From the NCBI GenBank assembly GCA_963576565.1, contig OY755039.1, positions 141,863,369 to 141,927,368 of the forward strand: a DNA stretch of 64,000 nt. Reading direction: 5' to 3'. This document shows positions 1 to 9,439 of this stretch, piece after piece. The translations under genes were made by a program, and so were the position numbers. Numbering within the stretch: the stretch's first letter is position 1; each line of letters opens with the position of its first letter. This stretch comes from Aspidapion aeneum (taxonomy: Eukaryota; Arthropoda; Insecta; Coleoptera; Brentidae). The notes below the pieces were generated by a model. It was not told where the DNA came from and did not search any database. It saw only the letters and a program-made list of their open reading frames with translations.

Positions 1-434
1 GATATCCGTATCAATTAAATGTCACTATTTGCAAGAATCAATCTAGCAGAAAAAAGCAGAGGTACCAAACCCACCCAACCCGACCCAAGATACTCCAGAA
101 TTTCTCTGACATAGGTATAGCAATGGCATAACATTGCAGCACATCAAACATATCTTTGATGACCTGCTATGTTGAATATTTTTTAAATGTTTAGATCATA
201 AATTTAGATTAACTTATGCTTTGATTTCCGGCCATCGTTTTTATTATTATGATAATATTAGAATGTTAGAAAATTATTTTTTAATTTTTAGTGCATTTTA
301 TAAAAGCCAATTTATTTTCTACTTTTTAGTCTCAGCTATCTACTCTATTAAATGAAAATATTTGTTCAATAACAGAACAGAAGAGTTTATTCTAGATTAT
401 AATGAAATCGCTGATCGTGACTTGTTTGGAAACT

Positions 435-835
435 CATTTTTCTATTCGGAGAAGGAGAGGGTGGGGGTAGAGGTAGAAATATATTTTTTGTTTGGGCTGT
501 ATTGCCATCGGACCTTTATGCATATACCAAATTTTATAAAAGTCATTTGAAGTGAAGTGTGTCAAAACGCATTTATTATGGAAGGAGGTGGGGGGGTAGG
601 GGTGGGAGGAAATTTTTTCATTATTGTTGTATTGTCATCGGACCACTATATGTATACCAAATTTCATCCAAATCGGATAATGAGAAGGGTGTCAAAAACA
701 TATTTTTCTATAGAAGGGGTGGGGGTAGGGGTGGTTGGGACATTTTTTTCTTAATGTTGTATTGTCATGGGACCACTATGTGTGTACCAAATTTCATCCA
801 AATCGGATAATGGGAAGTGTGTCAAAAACGCTTTA
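435..835. repeat. Minisatellite-like repeat, about three ~135-bp units
   Basis: Three degenerate units each have a G-rich start (GGGGGTAGGGGTGG) followed by a TTGTATTGTCATCGGACC-type core and CCAAATTTCATCCAAATCGG. They end in a TAGATAGTTAGATAGACAGA tail. The core resembles the dispersed repeat with a CAGA tail at 36.7-37.0 and 41.6-42.1 kb. There is no coding signal. The first ~430 bases of the window contain nothing I can recognise. Confidence 0.7.
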
Positions 836-884
836 CAAGATTTGATAGATAGTTAGATAGACAGAACATCTGAAGCTAAATCAA

Positions 885-1545
885 AGCTTGTAAAAAGGAT
901 CACCTGGATTTTCTCGAAAATCATCAGGAAATGAAAAGAACGCCGAAACACGTCGATTTTGTTTGCAAGTGCGACACTTTTGGCTATCTTGAAATTTTTG
1001 TAGCATGAACCCCCTTCGAGGGGTATACTTTACCCCTATATTTTGAATAGGGAAAGTGGGTATAGTGATCCCTTGTTTTGAAGCTCTCTTGAATATCTTT
1101 ACAACGTGTAAAAATTTTGAAAATCCATCGATTAGTTTTTGAGATATTTGCTTTCAAATTTTCAAATATAACATGGAATGATAAAATAAAAATTAAGTCT
1201 GAAAAATATAAAATTCTAATAAAATTTTATTTTATCAGTTCAGTTAAATTTGAAAGTTTGAAAGCAATTATCTCAAAAACTAATGGATAAATTTTAAAAA
1301 TTTTTACACGTTTGTAAGGACATGCAAAAGGCCTTCAAAACAAGGTATGACTAGACCCACTTTCCTATTCAAAATATAGGGGTAAGGTATACCCCTTGAC
1401 GGGGGTTCATGCTACAAATATTTCAAGATAGCCAAAAAGTGTCCCCCTTGCAAACAAAATCGACGCGTTTCGGTGTTTTTTTTAATTTCTTGATAATTTT
1501 CGAGAAAATCCAGGTGGTTCCTTTTTAAATTGTCACCTTGTATAT
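885..1545. repeat. Foldback (palindromic) repeat A, ~280-bp arms
   Basis: The left arm (from about 890) contains GATTTTCTCGAAAATCATCA, CCCCTTCGAGGGGTATACTT and CCCTATATTTTGAATAGGG. The right arm (to about 1540) carries the same blocks in reverse-complement order. The spacer is about 70 bp. A one-arm relative lies at 54840-55060 and a small piece near 52870-52950. It carries no ORF, consistent with a non-autonomous foldback or TIR element. Confidence 0.8.
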
Positions 1546-1679
1546 TATTATAAACATTGTTATGTTTCTACTGAATAAATTCAAGGCAAAAAATCTTAAA
1601 TGGCTGTCCGTTTGCGGTCTAGAAGCACTTCATATCACTTTTGGGCAAATGGTAATTTTTCCCTGTTTCGACTCCGCTG

Positions 1680-2210
1680 AATCTGAGTATCTCGGTTAAG
1701 CAACTCTCCCCCCCCCCCCATATGTCGTCAGGGACTGAAAAAACCCTCAAAAACATGAATTTTTTAGGTTTTATTCAATTTACTCGAAAACTAACTCTTT
1801 TAGCAATAATTGCAAAATACACTTCTTTGTAACGAAAAAATCCCTTTCCAATGATGTATTAGGAAAAGAAAACTATTCAGTGGCGTCCGTACATTGAAAT
1901 TCTTTAGAAAACCTGTTTTTATTATAGGTTTTTATAAAATATTCTCAAAACCTAAACTTCTTGGGAAAAATGTGTGGTATACTTTATTCTAGAAATTTAA
2001 ATTTTCCTTTAAATGTGGGGTTTATACCATATTTAAGAATCCAGAGGCGTACTTATACAAATACATTTTCAAATATCAAATATCAATTTTTGTTACACGT
2101 TCTATTCATCTATTTTTTTAAAAACTAAACTTCTTAGACAAAAAAATTGTTTTTACGTTATATTCTACTGACCTGGCAAGATACTTATAACATATGTTAC
2201 ATTCTGTGAT
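1680..2210. repeat. Degenerate relative of the TIR-minisatellite element
   Basis: This stretch shares a C-run, TCGAAAACTAA blocks and repeated phrases such as AGTGGCGTCCGTACATTG and GGCGTACTTATACAAATA with the larger element at 23885-25545. No coding potential is seen. Confidence 0.5.
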
Positions 2211-2376
2211 ACTTGACTAAAATTGACCGGTAAAAATATTTTCCGGTCTCTTGGTTCTGGGGCGGTCCCTGTTGAGAACGGAAAATGTTCCAAAAGGTCT
2301 TGTCTGTAAAGAGACACTTTCCATATAAAAAATTGTACGCAAAATGCTTGTTTTCCGGTCGATTAAAAAAAATTAT

Positions 2377-3240
2377 TTTAAATGAATTTCGAAGTAGATG
2401 TACTTGTTTTCAAATATACCTATATAGTTTTTCTCGTTTCTGTGATGTGTACTAGACTTAGGAAAGGTATTGTCCTTGTATTGTGTTTCGTTCTTATAAG
2501 CTTCCAGAGAGAAATATTGCCTAGAGCCCTTTTAAAATTGCTGGCATAAATTTTAAAAGGTGGCTTTATAGCAAGAATTTGTTTTGTCCTTAAATATACT
2601 AAGGCTTTTTGCCTTCGTTAAATTTTTTGATTTTTTTATTTTACATTTTTATTTTGGTGTAAATTTTTATGTAGTATTTTAAAGGCTATACAGGGTGTAA
2701 TTTAAATGTTGTACTGAACTTTAAGGGGTGATATGACAGGTCAAAAGAAGATAAAAATACGTATTTTATTTTGTATCAATACTCCTTCTTTTTTAGATAC
2801 AGGGAGTCAAAATTTAAAAAAAAAATCGAATAAAAAAAAAGAAAAAACATTATTTCAACAGATAATCGATATTATGGAATTAAGCATAACAATAAATGTA
2901 ATAATTAAGTTTTAAAATGATAAAAAAAATGCTCAAAACTATTATCAAAAATAGTATTTTTTTCCAGAAATAAAAAGAAAGGTATTAAACTTATTTTAAA
3001 TGATTTTCGAAGTAGATGTACTTGTTTCCAAACAAGCCTTAATAGTTTTTTATCTTTTCTGTGGTGTGTACTAGACTTAGGATAGGTATTGTGCTGGTTT
3101 TGTGTTGCGTTCTTAGAAACTTCGACAGAGAGAAATATAATATAAATATACTAAGGCTTTTTGCTTTCATTGAATTTTTTAATTTTTTTTAAATTTTATT
3201 TTATATTTTTTTTTTGGTGTAAATATGTTGTACAATTTTA
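2377..3240. repeat. Direct repeat pair, ~615 bp apart
   Basis: The segment around 2377-2670 (TTCGAAGTAGATGTACTTG, TGTGTACTAGACTTAGGA, ATATACTAAGGC) recurs diverged at about 2995-3230. The spacer is AT-rich without coding signal. From 3240 to 3820 I see only AT-rich sequence with short ACAGGGTGT-type repeat ends. Confidence 0.7.
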
Positions 3241-4448
3241 CAGCGTGTTTTTGAATAATATGCTAATATTTAAATGGGTAATCTTAACTTTTGAAATAGG
3301 TACACAGGGTGTTTCAAAAATCTCCTTTTTCGTTAATATCTATGGTCTTGCTCTAGATATAAGTTTTGTGTACACTTTCTATGTATCAGACGCATTTTTT
3401 AATGTATACAATGTTAATGTGGAAATCGCCATACAATTGCAAATAAGTGAATTTTTTTTAAATAAGATAACTGTTGATACGCCAAACGAAAAAAACTCAT
3501 GAAACGGCATTTGCTATGCTCAGCATTAGAATTTTAAAAATAATTTATTTAACAAACAGTGGCGTACTATTATTTCGTTCCCACTATTCTCACACAAACG
3601 CACGCCATTGGTCGAAATCAAAAAAAATAGATCAGAAAATGTCTCTTGATTAATAAATAGTGTGGACCAAATTGCACAAAATTGTCTATAGTAGTATTGC
3701 AGATATTAATAAAAAATGAGTTTTCTTGAAAATATTTAACACCCTGTATTTTAACATTTAAGACGATTAAGACATATTTTTAGATTAATATAATAATAAA
3801 TTCAATAACACCATGTATACAGGGTGTCTTAAATCTACAAGTAGACTTGTTATACATGGTTAAAAAGCTTTTTTTATGTTCTATTTAATGACGTATAAAT
3901 CCAATATGGCGGCTATAAGAAATAACAAAGTTGGAATAGAAGGCCTAGAAGAAATTCGTTTACGCCATTTGATTGTCCTTAGTTGTCAATACAAAACTAA
4001 CAAATTTTATAACACCTCTACACTCCCTTTAGGCCGACAAATTTTTTAAAACCAAGCTTTTGCCTATTTCTTTACATGTAAAATTCACTCCTATAACCGG
4101 ACACTGTAATAACCGGACGCGGACAATTTTTTTTTTGGTTTAAAAATTCTGAAACCTCCCTTAACCGGACGCGAACCTCTGACAACGGAGCGTTGCACGA
4201 CATAGGCATAAATATTATATTACTCTATGGTAGTATGTTGGCAGTAGGGTATCCAAGTCTTGAGACCAAATATGTTTTCGGGACTTCGGGACCAAATGTC
4301 AGGTCCCGGGACTGGTCCCGAAACTAAAATAAAAGTAATTAAATTAATTTAACACAGAACTGAACACAGGTTTATTGATATTGGTAAATGGTTAACATAA
4401 AAACAAATTGACAAACGTATCAAATAAAAAGGTAAGTATAGGGAAACA

Positions 4449-5179
4449 TTACTTTTGTCCAAAGTGAGATTTAAGTGCCACGCAGCGGCGTAGCGTGCCC
4501 GAAAGGGCGGGGGGGGGCGACAGCTACAAAGGGCGCCTCTGAAAACTGATGAAAAATCTTACGGCACAAATCTTGCGACCAAAAAAAGAACCGCGCCGTA
4601 GAAATTTGAACCACGCCGTAGAAATTTGAACCGCGCCGTCTCCAAAAAAAAAAAAAAAGGTCATCATATGTCAGGGGCGACCGATAAATCACAAGGGCGC
4701 GTCTGACGAAATCTTGCAACTAAAAAAAAGGTAATCATGTATGAGAGGGCGGCCGATACGACACAAGGGCGCCTCTCCCACCTATGGGGCGCCACTACCC
4801 TCGGGGCGGGGGGGGCGACGAACCCCCCGCGCCCCCCCCCACGCTACGCCGCTGGTGCCACGAGGGCATTTAAGGACTCATTATTTAATCTTAAACGAAG
4901 CTTCTTACAAACACCGCCGGCCACTGAGAAAGCTCTCTCCGATTGGACGCTGGGAGGTGGTATAGTCAGTAAATACTCGTAGCATAGCTGCAAATATTGT
5001 CCTCGACAACCGCCATCCTCAAAAAGGACCATTTCTTGTTTTATTATTTTTGAAAATCGATCTGGTTTTGCACTTGATGACGTTTGTATGATTGCTCTTG
5101 TACTTGTTGAGGCAGTAGCAAATATTGCATTTTCAATAAATCCGTCTAACTTTTTTGCGATCCTTTCGCGTTCATGCAA
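4449..5179 (-). pseudogene. hAT transposase C-terminal dimerisation domain, split by a MITE
   Basis: The minus-strand frame carries the hAT C-terminal signature: YEYLLTIPPPSVQSERAFSV, AGG and LRLRLNNESLNALV. The frame is interrupted after NALVA by the 372-bp insertion plus its duplicated 8 bp. Past the insertion it continues in frame with LKSHFGQK and a stop at 4449-4451, as expected for a hAT C-terminus. The N-terminal BED finger and RNase-H-like core are missing. The family dimerises through this region. This copy is dead. Confidence 0.85.
4483..4854. mobile_element. hAT-type MITE (372 bp) with perfect 15-bp TIRs and 8-bp TSD
   Basis: The left end CAGCGGCGTAGCGTG and right end CACGCTACGCCGCTG are perfect inverted repeats. 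The element is flanked by GTGCCACG at 4475-4482 and 4855-4862. The interior is G/C-run rich (GGGGGGGGC near both ends) with a repeated GAAATTTGAACC(A/G)CGCCGT block, and has no ORF of its own. The CAG(C/T)GGCGTAGC start is typical of hAT MITEs. Another member is at 36459-36694. Confidence 0.92.
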
Positions 5180-5465
5180 TAGACATGTGTGTATAATTTA
5201 GCGGTTTCGGGACCAAATTGAGGTCCCGGGATCTTTACTGAGTCCCGGGACCACTTTTTTTAGGAAAAGTCCCGGGACCGTCCCAGGACCAAGTCCCGGT
5301 ACTGGATACCCTAGTTGACAGCAACGTACTCTGCAGCCGGGGAATTACCTCTTTCCAGTTGAATGTGGAAACTAAATACTTCTGTCGTATTTACAACTAT
5401 TTTATTCGGTAGGACTGCTGTTTTTATTTTTATTGTTCAGTTGGGTAGTAATAAATCTCTTTGAA

Positions 5466-5609
5466 ATGGCGCCTAGTAAAAAACTTCTTAGTTTATGTGA
5501 AAAAATTAAAGTTGTTAACGTTTCGGAGAAGGAACATCTATCAGCACGAAAGATCGCTGAAAAATTTAATATCGGAAAAACTCAAGCAGCGGAAATTGTT
5601 AATGTGTAA
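5466..5609 (+). pseudogene. CENP-B/pogo N-terminal HTH fragment of Tigger-like transposase
   Basis: This is a 47-codon reading frame from ATG to a stop. It begins MAPSKKLLSLCEKIKVVN and continues LSARKIAEKFNIGKTQAAEI. The pattern (basic start, LxxKIxVxN, then a helix-turn-helix with A-E-K-F-x-I-G-K-T-Q) is typical of the CENP-B N-terminal HTH in pogo/Tigger transposases, which binds the element ends. The catalytic DDE domain is missing after a premature end, so the fragment is non-functional as a transposase. Confidence 0.75.
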
Positions 5610-6089
5610 ATATATATCAAAATTTCGCAGTTCTCTCTCATAAGCGGACACCTCCAATAAGCGGACAAAATCGACGAAACCGTGAGTGTCCGCTGTAGGA
5701 GGTTTCACTTTATTCAAATTTTGCGAAAAACACAATTTTTTGTTTTTGCTCGATATTTTGTAAACTCCTGTAAATATTTTTAATTTCGATACAGCATTTG
5801 ATTGGGCTTGGAATAGCGTAACATTTTATTAATTTAACCAAAATTATCGTTTCCTAAATCCCCTTGTAGTTTCTTTTATCTGAGACAACCTGTATACAGT
5901 CTTGGATTAACATTATTTTTCATTGATGATAAAATGTTTTTCGCTTGAGCGGATATATACAATCGTTTTTTATATGTAATTTTTTTTTAAATATGTGGGT
6001 GCGGTCAGACGCAAAAAAACATATGTGTGTAAATAATCATAAGGTCTGTGATTCTGATGTTGGTTTTAAATCTTAGAGTACCTTTTTCG

Positions 6090-6975
6090 ATCTCTATGTA
6101 TGGCATAAAGGCCTTAATTTTAAACTAAAAACGGTTTCTGCCAAAACAATATTCGGATATTTTGGAATCATACATATCTGATAGACATTTTAGAGTAAAA
6201 CAGGAAGAATCATACTCAAATTTAAGAGAAATTTAAGCAGGCGTGCCCCAGGGCAGCATACTAGGCCCTTATCTATACTTAATATTCACTTGCGATGTCC
6301 CAAAGCCAGGAAATTGTCACAACATTTGCCGATGATACTGGTTTATTGACGGTAGAAAAATCTATTGAAAAATGCATAGAAAAACTTCAGGATGCAGTTC
6401 ACAGTTGGACCACAAAGTGGCGAATAAAATTAAATGAAACCAAATCAATTCATGTTGATTTTACAAACAAAAATCACATACAAATAACAATTAACAACAT
6501 TCCCGTACCATATTCAAATCAGGCAAAATATCTAGGTATGACACTTGATGCCAAATTGCGCTGGAAAGCACTTGTTAAGAAAAAAAAAGAAGAACTTGAG
6601 ATAAGGTATAGAAAAATGAACTGGCTAATTGAAAGGAAGTCCAATTTAACAATTCATAATAAGTTACTGCTTTACAGACAAATACTGAAACCATATGGAC
6701 ATATGGTATTCAACTATGGGGTTGTGCTAAAGAGAGTAACATTCTAGTTTTACAGAGATTTCAAAATAAAGTATTAAGAAACATTGTGAATGCACCTTGG
6801 TACGTTCGAAATAGTGACCTTCATCGGAATCTAAAAATCTATCTAACTGTTGCAAAGACTTTAAAAAAGTACGCAAAAAGCCATGAATATAATTTGTTCA
6901 TAAATATCTTGCGATATGGGTCATCTTTTTTCGTTGTAACAAAGACATTATTTCCACACAAAGGTCATAAATAAA
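6090..6975 (+). pseudogene. Jockey-like LINE reverse transcriptase, 3' part, frameshifted
   Basis: The plus-strand frames read AGVPQGSILGPYLYLIFTCD (RT motif 4), then after a +1 shift QEIVTTFADDTGLLT (catalytic FADD), NLTIHNKLLLYRQILKP, and further on RFQNKVLRNIVNAPWYVRNS near the C-terminus. Upstream, ESYISDRHFRVKQEESYSN fits the segment before motif 4. At least one frameshift and stops separate the parts, so it is a 5'-truncated dead copy. Its tail passes into the AATAAATAAAAA-type repeat that follows. Confidence 0.85.
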
Positions 6976-7560
6976 TAAAAAGAATAAAATATTTTGGTTT
7001 AAAAATGGTAACCATATTTAAACCTCCAAACCTCACTAGGAAATGTCGAATAAAAGTCAATGTCAGCTGTCCGCTATTTTTTACATGTTAATTTTTTAGA
7101 CAAGTTAGCGACGATTAAACCGATGGTCGAGTGTTTTGGTGAATGTGTTATTGAAAAGGAATTCTAATATATCTTGTGCTTTTTACAGTATTTAAATATT
7201 GATACGTATTTAATACGGTAATGCATCTACAGATATAGTTTTAAGTTATTTATGTATTATTTAGCTTTGAATATTTTTGTATATAAGTTTTTTTGTCAAT
7301 CATGGATTATTTCGATTGTTTTTCGAACTTTAAACCACCCCTCAGGGTTGGTACTACAACTTGAGACTATTTTTAACGGGAATCCTACGACTTCACGGAC
7401 TAAATTTCCAAAAAATGACATTTCGTTACAAAATTTTTATGTGGTTTTTCTTTATTTCTAAAGTTAATTTGAATTTATATGAGATGAAACTCACTGAGAA
7501 ATGGGTGAACCAAATCTTTGCCGTTATGCAATATGATATGTTTACTTTTTTATCTATTTT
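6975..7560 (+). repeat. Dispersed repeat B, single arm
   Basis: This stretch matches one arm of the palindrome at 17515-18845 and a fragment at 27870-28145 (AACCTCCAAACCTCACTAGG, CAGCTGTCCGCTATTTT, TTTAAACCACCCCTCAGGG). It directly follows the Jockey tail and has no ORF of interest. Confidence 0.75.
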
Positions 7561-7619
7561 GGGTTAGGAAATATGTTTATTTCATGTCAAAGTCGCAAAA
7601 GTGTAACTGCGGCTTGGTT

Positions 7620-7820
7620 CCTTCATGGATTTTGATTGATGTTGTTGCTTGGCTATTCAGTCAGTGTATCTGTGATATATTCGGTTATTAATTACAGATG
7701 CTTTTACTGCCCAGTGCTCAATGCTATCGAATGCTTTTTCGAAGTCTATAAACGCAATATATAGTGGAATGTTGTACGCGTTGGCTCGTTCTATTAGGAT
7801 GTTCATGGTTAATAGGTTTT
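7620..7820 (-). pseudogene. LINE reverse transcriptase fragment (IAFIDFEKAFDSIEHW)
   Basis: The minus strand encodes NILIERANAYNIPLYIAFID followed by FEKAFDSIEHWAVKASV, the RT motif around the first catalytic Asp (F-x-D-F-x-K-A-F-D). A paralogous fragment lies at 23080-23370. It is short, has no intact frame at either side and is a dead remnant. Ownership by a particular LINE clade cannot be settled from this piece. Confidence 0.8.
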
Positions 7821-7974
7821 TCTATAAAAATAGTGTTTCACAAATAAAATAAAAAAAGTTGTGTAAACCAACTGTATGCCATCCAGGACGACGGACAAGG
7901 CACTCTAGTTCTACATATGCATCCAAAGTTTTCTTAATTCCGTAACATTTGGCAAATGTCCAGGCTACAAATCC

Positions 7975-8140
7975 CGAAATAACCCGCGTGCGATTATAAT
8001 AGAACCGTTCAAATCGTTTGCAAACTTAGGTCAAGGTTTTCACTCAAAACCAACGGAGGTTACGTATTGCTTAAATTTCGTATTGATAAAAATTCAAATA
8101 TTTAGTAGTTTAGTTTGGACCCAAAAAACCATTTTTTTTT
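7975..8140. repeat. Left member of a direct repeat flanking a CR1-like remnant
   Basis: GATTATAATAGAACCGTTCA and CCAACGGAGGTTACGTATTG recur diverged at about 9075-9240 on the other side of the RT fragment, in the same orientation. The pair could be parts of one interrupted repeat. Confidence 0.65.
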
Positions 8141-8284
8141 TAAAAACTCACTGTGGCAGTCTGGTATACTAAGCAATTGGCTGGTTTTATTTCTTGTCAA
8201 GTGTTTGTGAGACTCAAATTTTTTAGTTTTGTGTTATTTAATTTAATATTATTTATTTTGAAGTCATAAAGTAGATGTGAAGGA

Positions 8285-9075
8285 TATATATATTTCTTTT
8301 TTTATAAATTTTAAGTATTTTGTTCTGATTAATTTGTAAAGGTTTTAGTGCATTATCATACATTGCACCCCAAGCCAGTATACCATACCTCAAAAGTGAT
8401 TCCACCAAGCACTGATTCAAAGAAGTTATTATGGATTTTGATACTATATTTCTTAATATGTAAAACTTATAAGAAAAGATTTTTGTTTACTTTAAGTTTA
8501 AATCAAATATTATCCCGAGATGCTTTGCACTTTCGACTTCCATTATTTTTTAATTAAGCGAATTAACTTCAGTAAACTTAAAAGTGGGACGATTTTTTTT
8601 TCGGTTTTTGTAGAAGCAATATAGTTAGTTTTTTGTAAGTTTAGTGAGAGTTTGTGTATATCCAACCACTTGTTTACCTTTTCCAAACATTCTACAGTTT
8701 TTAACTTAACTTCCCAAATAATACCACAGAAGACAAGTACTGTGTCATCTACCGATCCTTTAATATATATGTTAAAGAATAGATGACCCAAAACAGTGCC
8801 CTGAGGTACCCCTATATTTATTCTCTGTGGTATACTAAAAATATCGTTAATTTTGGTCTGTTGTTCTCGTTCTGAAAGATAGTTGGTGCAAAGTTTCAAC
8901 ACAGTCCCCCTCACCCCATTAGATTCCAGGATTCGCAATAGCATCGTATGAAAGACAGTATCAAAGGCCTTGGATAAATCCACTAATACCGCAATACACC
9001 CCTTTCCTTCATTAACATTGTCAGACACTTTTCTCAGTAAAGCAGCCATTGCATTACTGGTACCAGCCCCTTAAT
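8285..9075 (-). pseudogene. CR1-like LINE reverse transcriptase, internally deleted
   Basis: The minus strand reads GAGTSNAMAALLRKVSDN, then CIAVLVDLSKAFDTV (RT motif 3), RINIGVPQGTVLGHLFFNIY (motif 4), VDDTVLVF (end of the catalytic motif) and WLDIHKLSLNLQKTNYI. Sequence further along the strand gives LLRYGILAWGAMYDNALK, a CR1-type C-terminal motif. The segment that should precede the catalytic DD is deleted (IYI runs straight into GSVDDT), so the enzyme cannot be active. Confidence 0.82.
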
Positions 9076-9439
9076 AAAATGTATTATAATAGAACCACTC
9101 AAATTGTTCGCAAACTTAGATGAAGAGAAGACCAACGGAGGTTTCGAATTGCTTAGATTTCTTATTGGTAAAAATTTATTAATTTATAAAAGTACCAATA
9201 TAACGAAATTTGTTAATAAATACTTAAATGGTATAAGTTACTTTACTTACATAAAACCTACTATGACACTCAGTCTTTAAATCTATCAAAAAATCATAAC
9301 TTTGGTGTGTTAATGTAAAAATGTGTTATTGTTTTTATGCTTATTTGTATTAGTGAATTTTCACCAACGGTTTTAACTCACTTGTTCAAACGGATTCAGT
9401 CGTCGGAGTATTTGTTTTAGCTTGTAATTATCTAGGATT

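Larger units (their letters stand above)
4245..5313 (-). mobile_element. hAT DNA transposon, internally deleted, with ~8-bp target duplication
   Basis: The inverted ends are TAGGGTATCCA and TGGATACCCTA, flanked by 8-bp near-identical direct repeats GTTGGCAG (4237-4244) and GTTGACAG (5314-5321). The subterminal regions are rich in CGGGAC/GTCCCG motifs in opposite orientations. Inside is the C-terminal part of a hAT transposase on the minus strand. An 8-bp target site duplication is the hAT hallmark. It lies inside the Tigger-like remnant. Confidence 0.85.
4090..5707 (+). mobile_element. Pogo/Tigger-like DNA transposon remnant
   Basis: The ends contain related motifs: TGAAACCTCCCTTAACCGGA on the left, and its inverted counterpart (GTCCGC...GGAGGTTTCA) on the right. 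AACCGGAC/AAGCGGAC subrepeats occur at both ends. The element holds a CENP-B-type HTH coding fragment but no DDE domain, so it is internally deleted. It is interrupted by a hAT element. The exact left end is uncertain (4090 or 4150). Confidence 0.65.
3822..5890. repeat. Dispersed ACAGGGTGT-ended repeat, interrupted by nested transposons
   Basis: The left part (3822 to about 4030) and right part (about 5710 to 5890, with TTTTTAATTTCGATACAGC) match successive parts of one dispersed repeat. That repeat is seen uninterrupted at about 30780-31010 and 54112-54420. The intervening DNA is the Tigger/hAT stack, which appears to have inserted into this copy. The outer boundaries are approximate. Confidence 0.55.

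Noticed and set aside
3161..3502. 113-codon Phe/Ile-rich frame
   Set aside because: AT-rich composition alone explains it; it overlaps a direct repeat and has no domain.
4737..4982. Arg/Pro-rich plus-strand frames over the G/C-rich stretch
   Set aside because: They cover the hAT MITE end and the antisense of the hAT transposase; G/C runs keep them open by chance.
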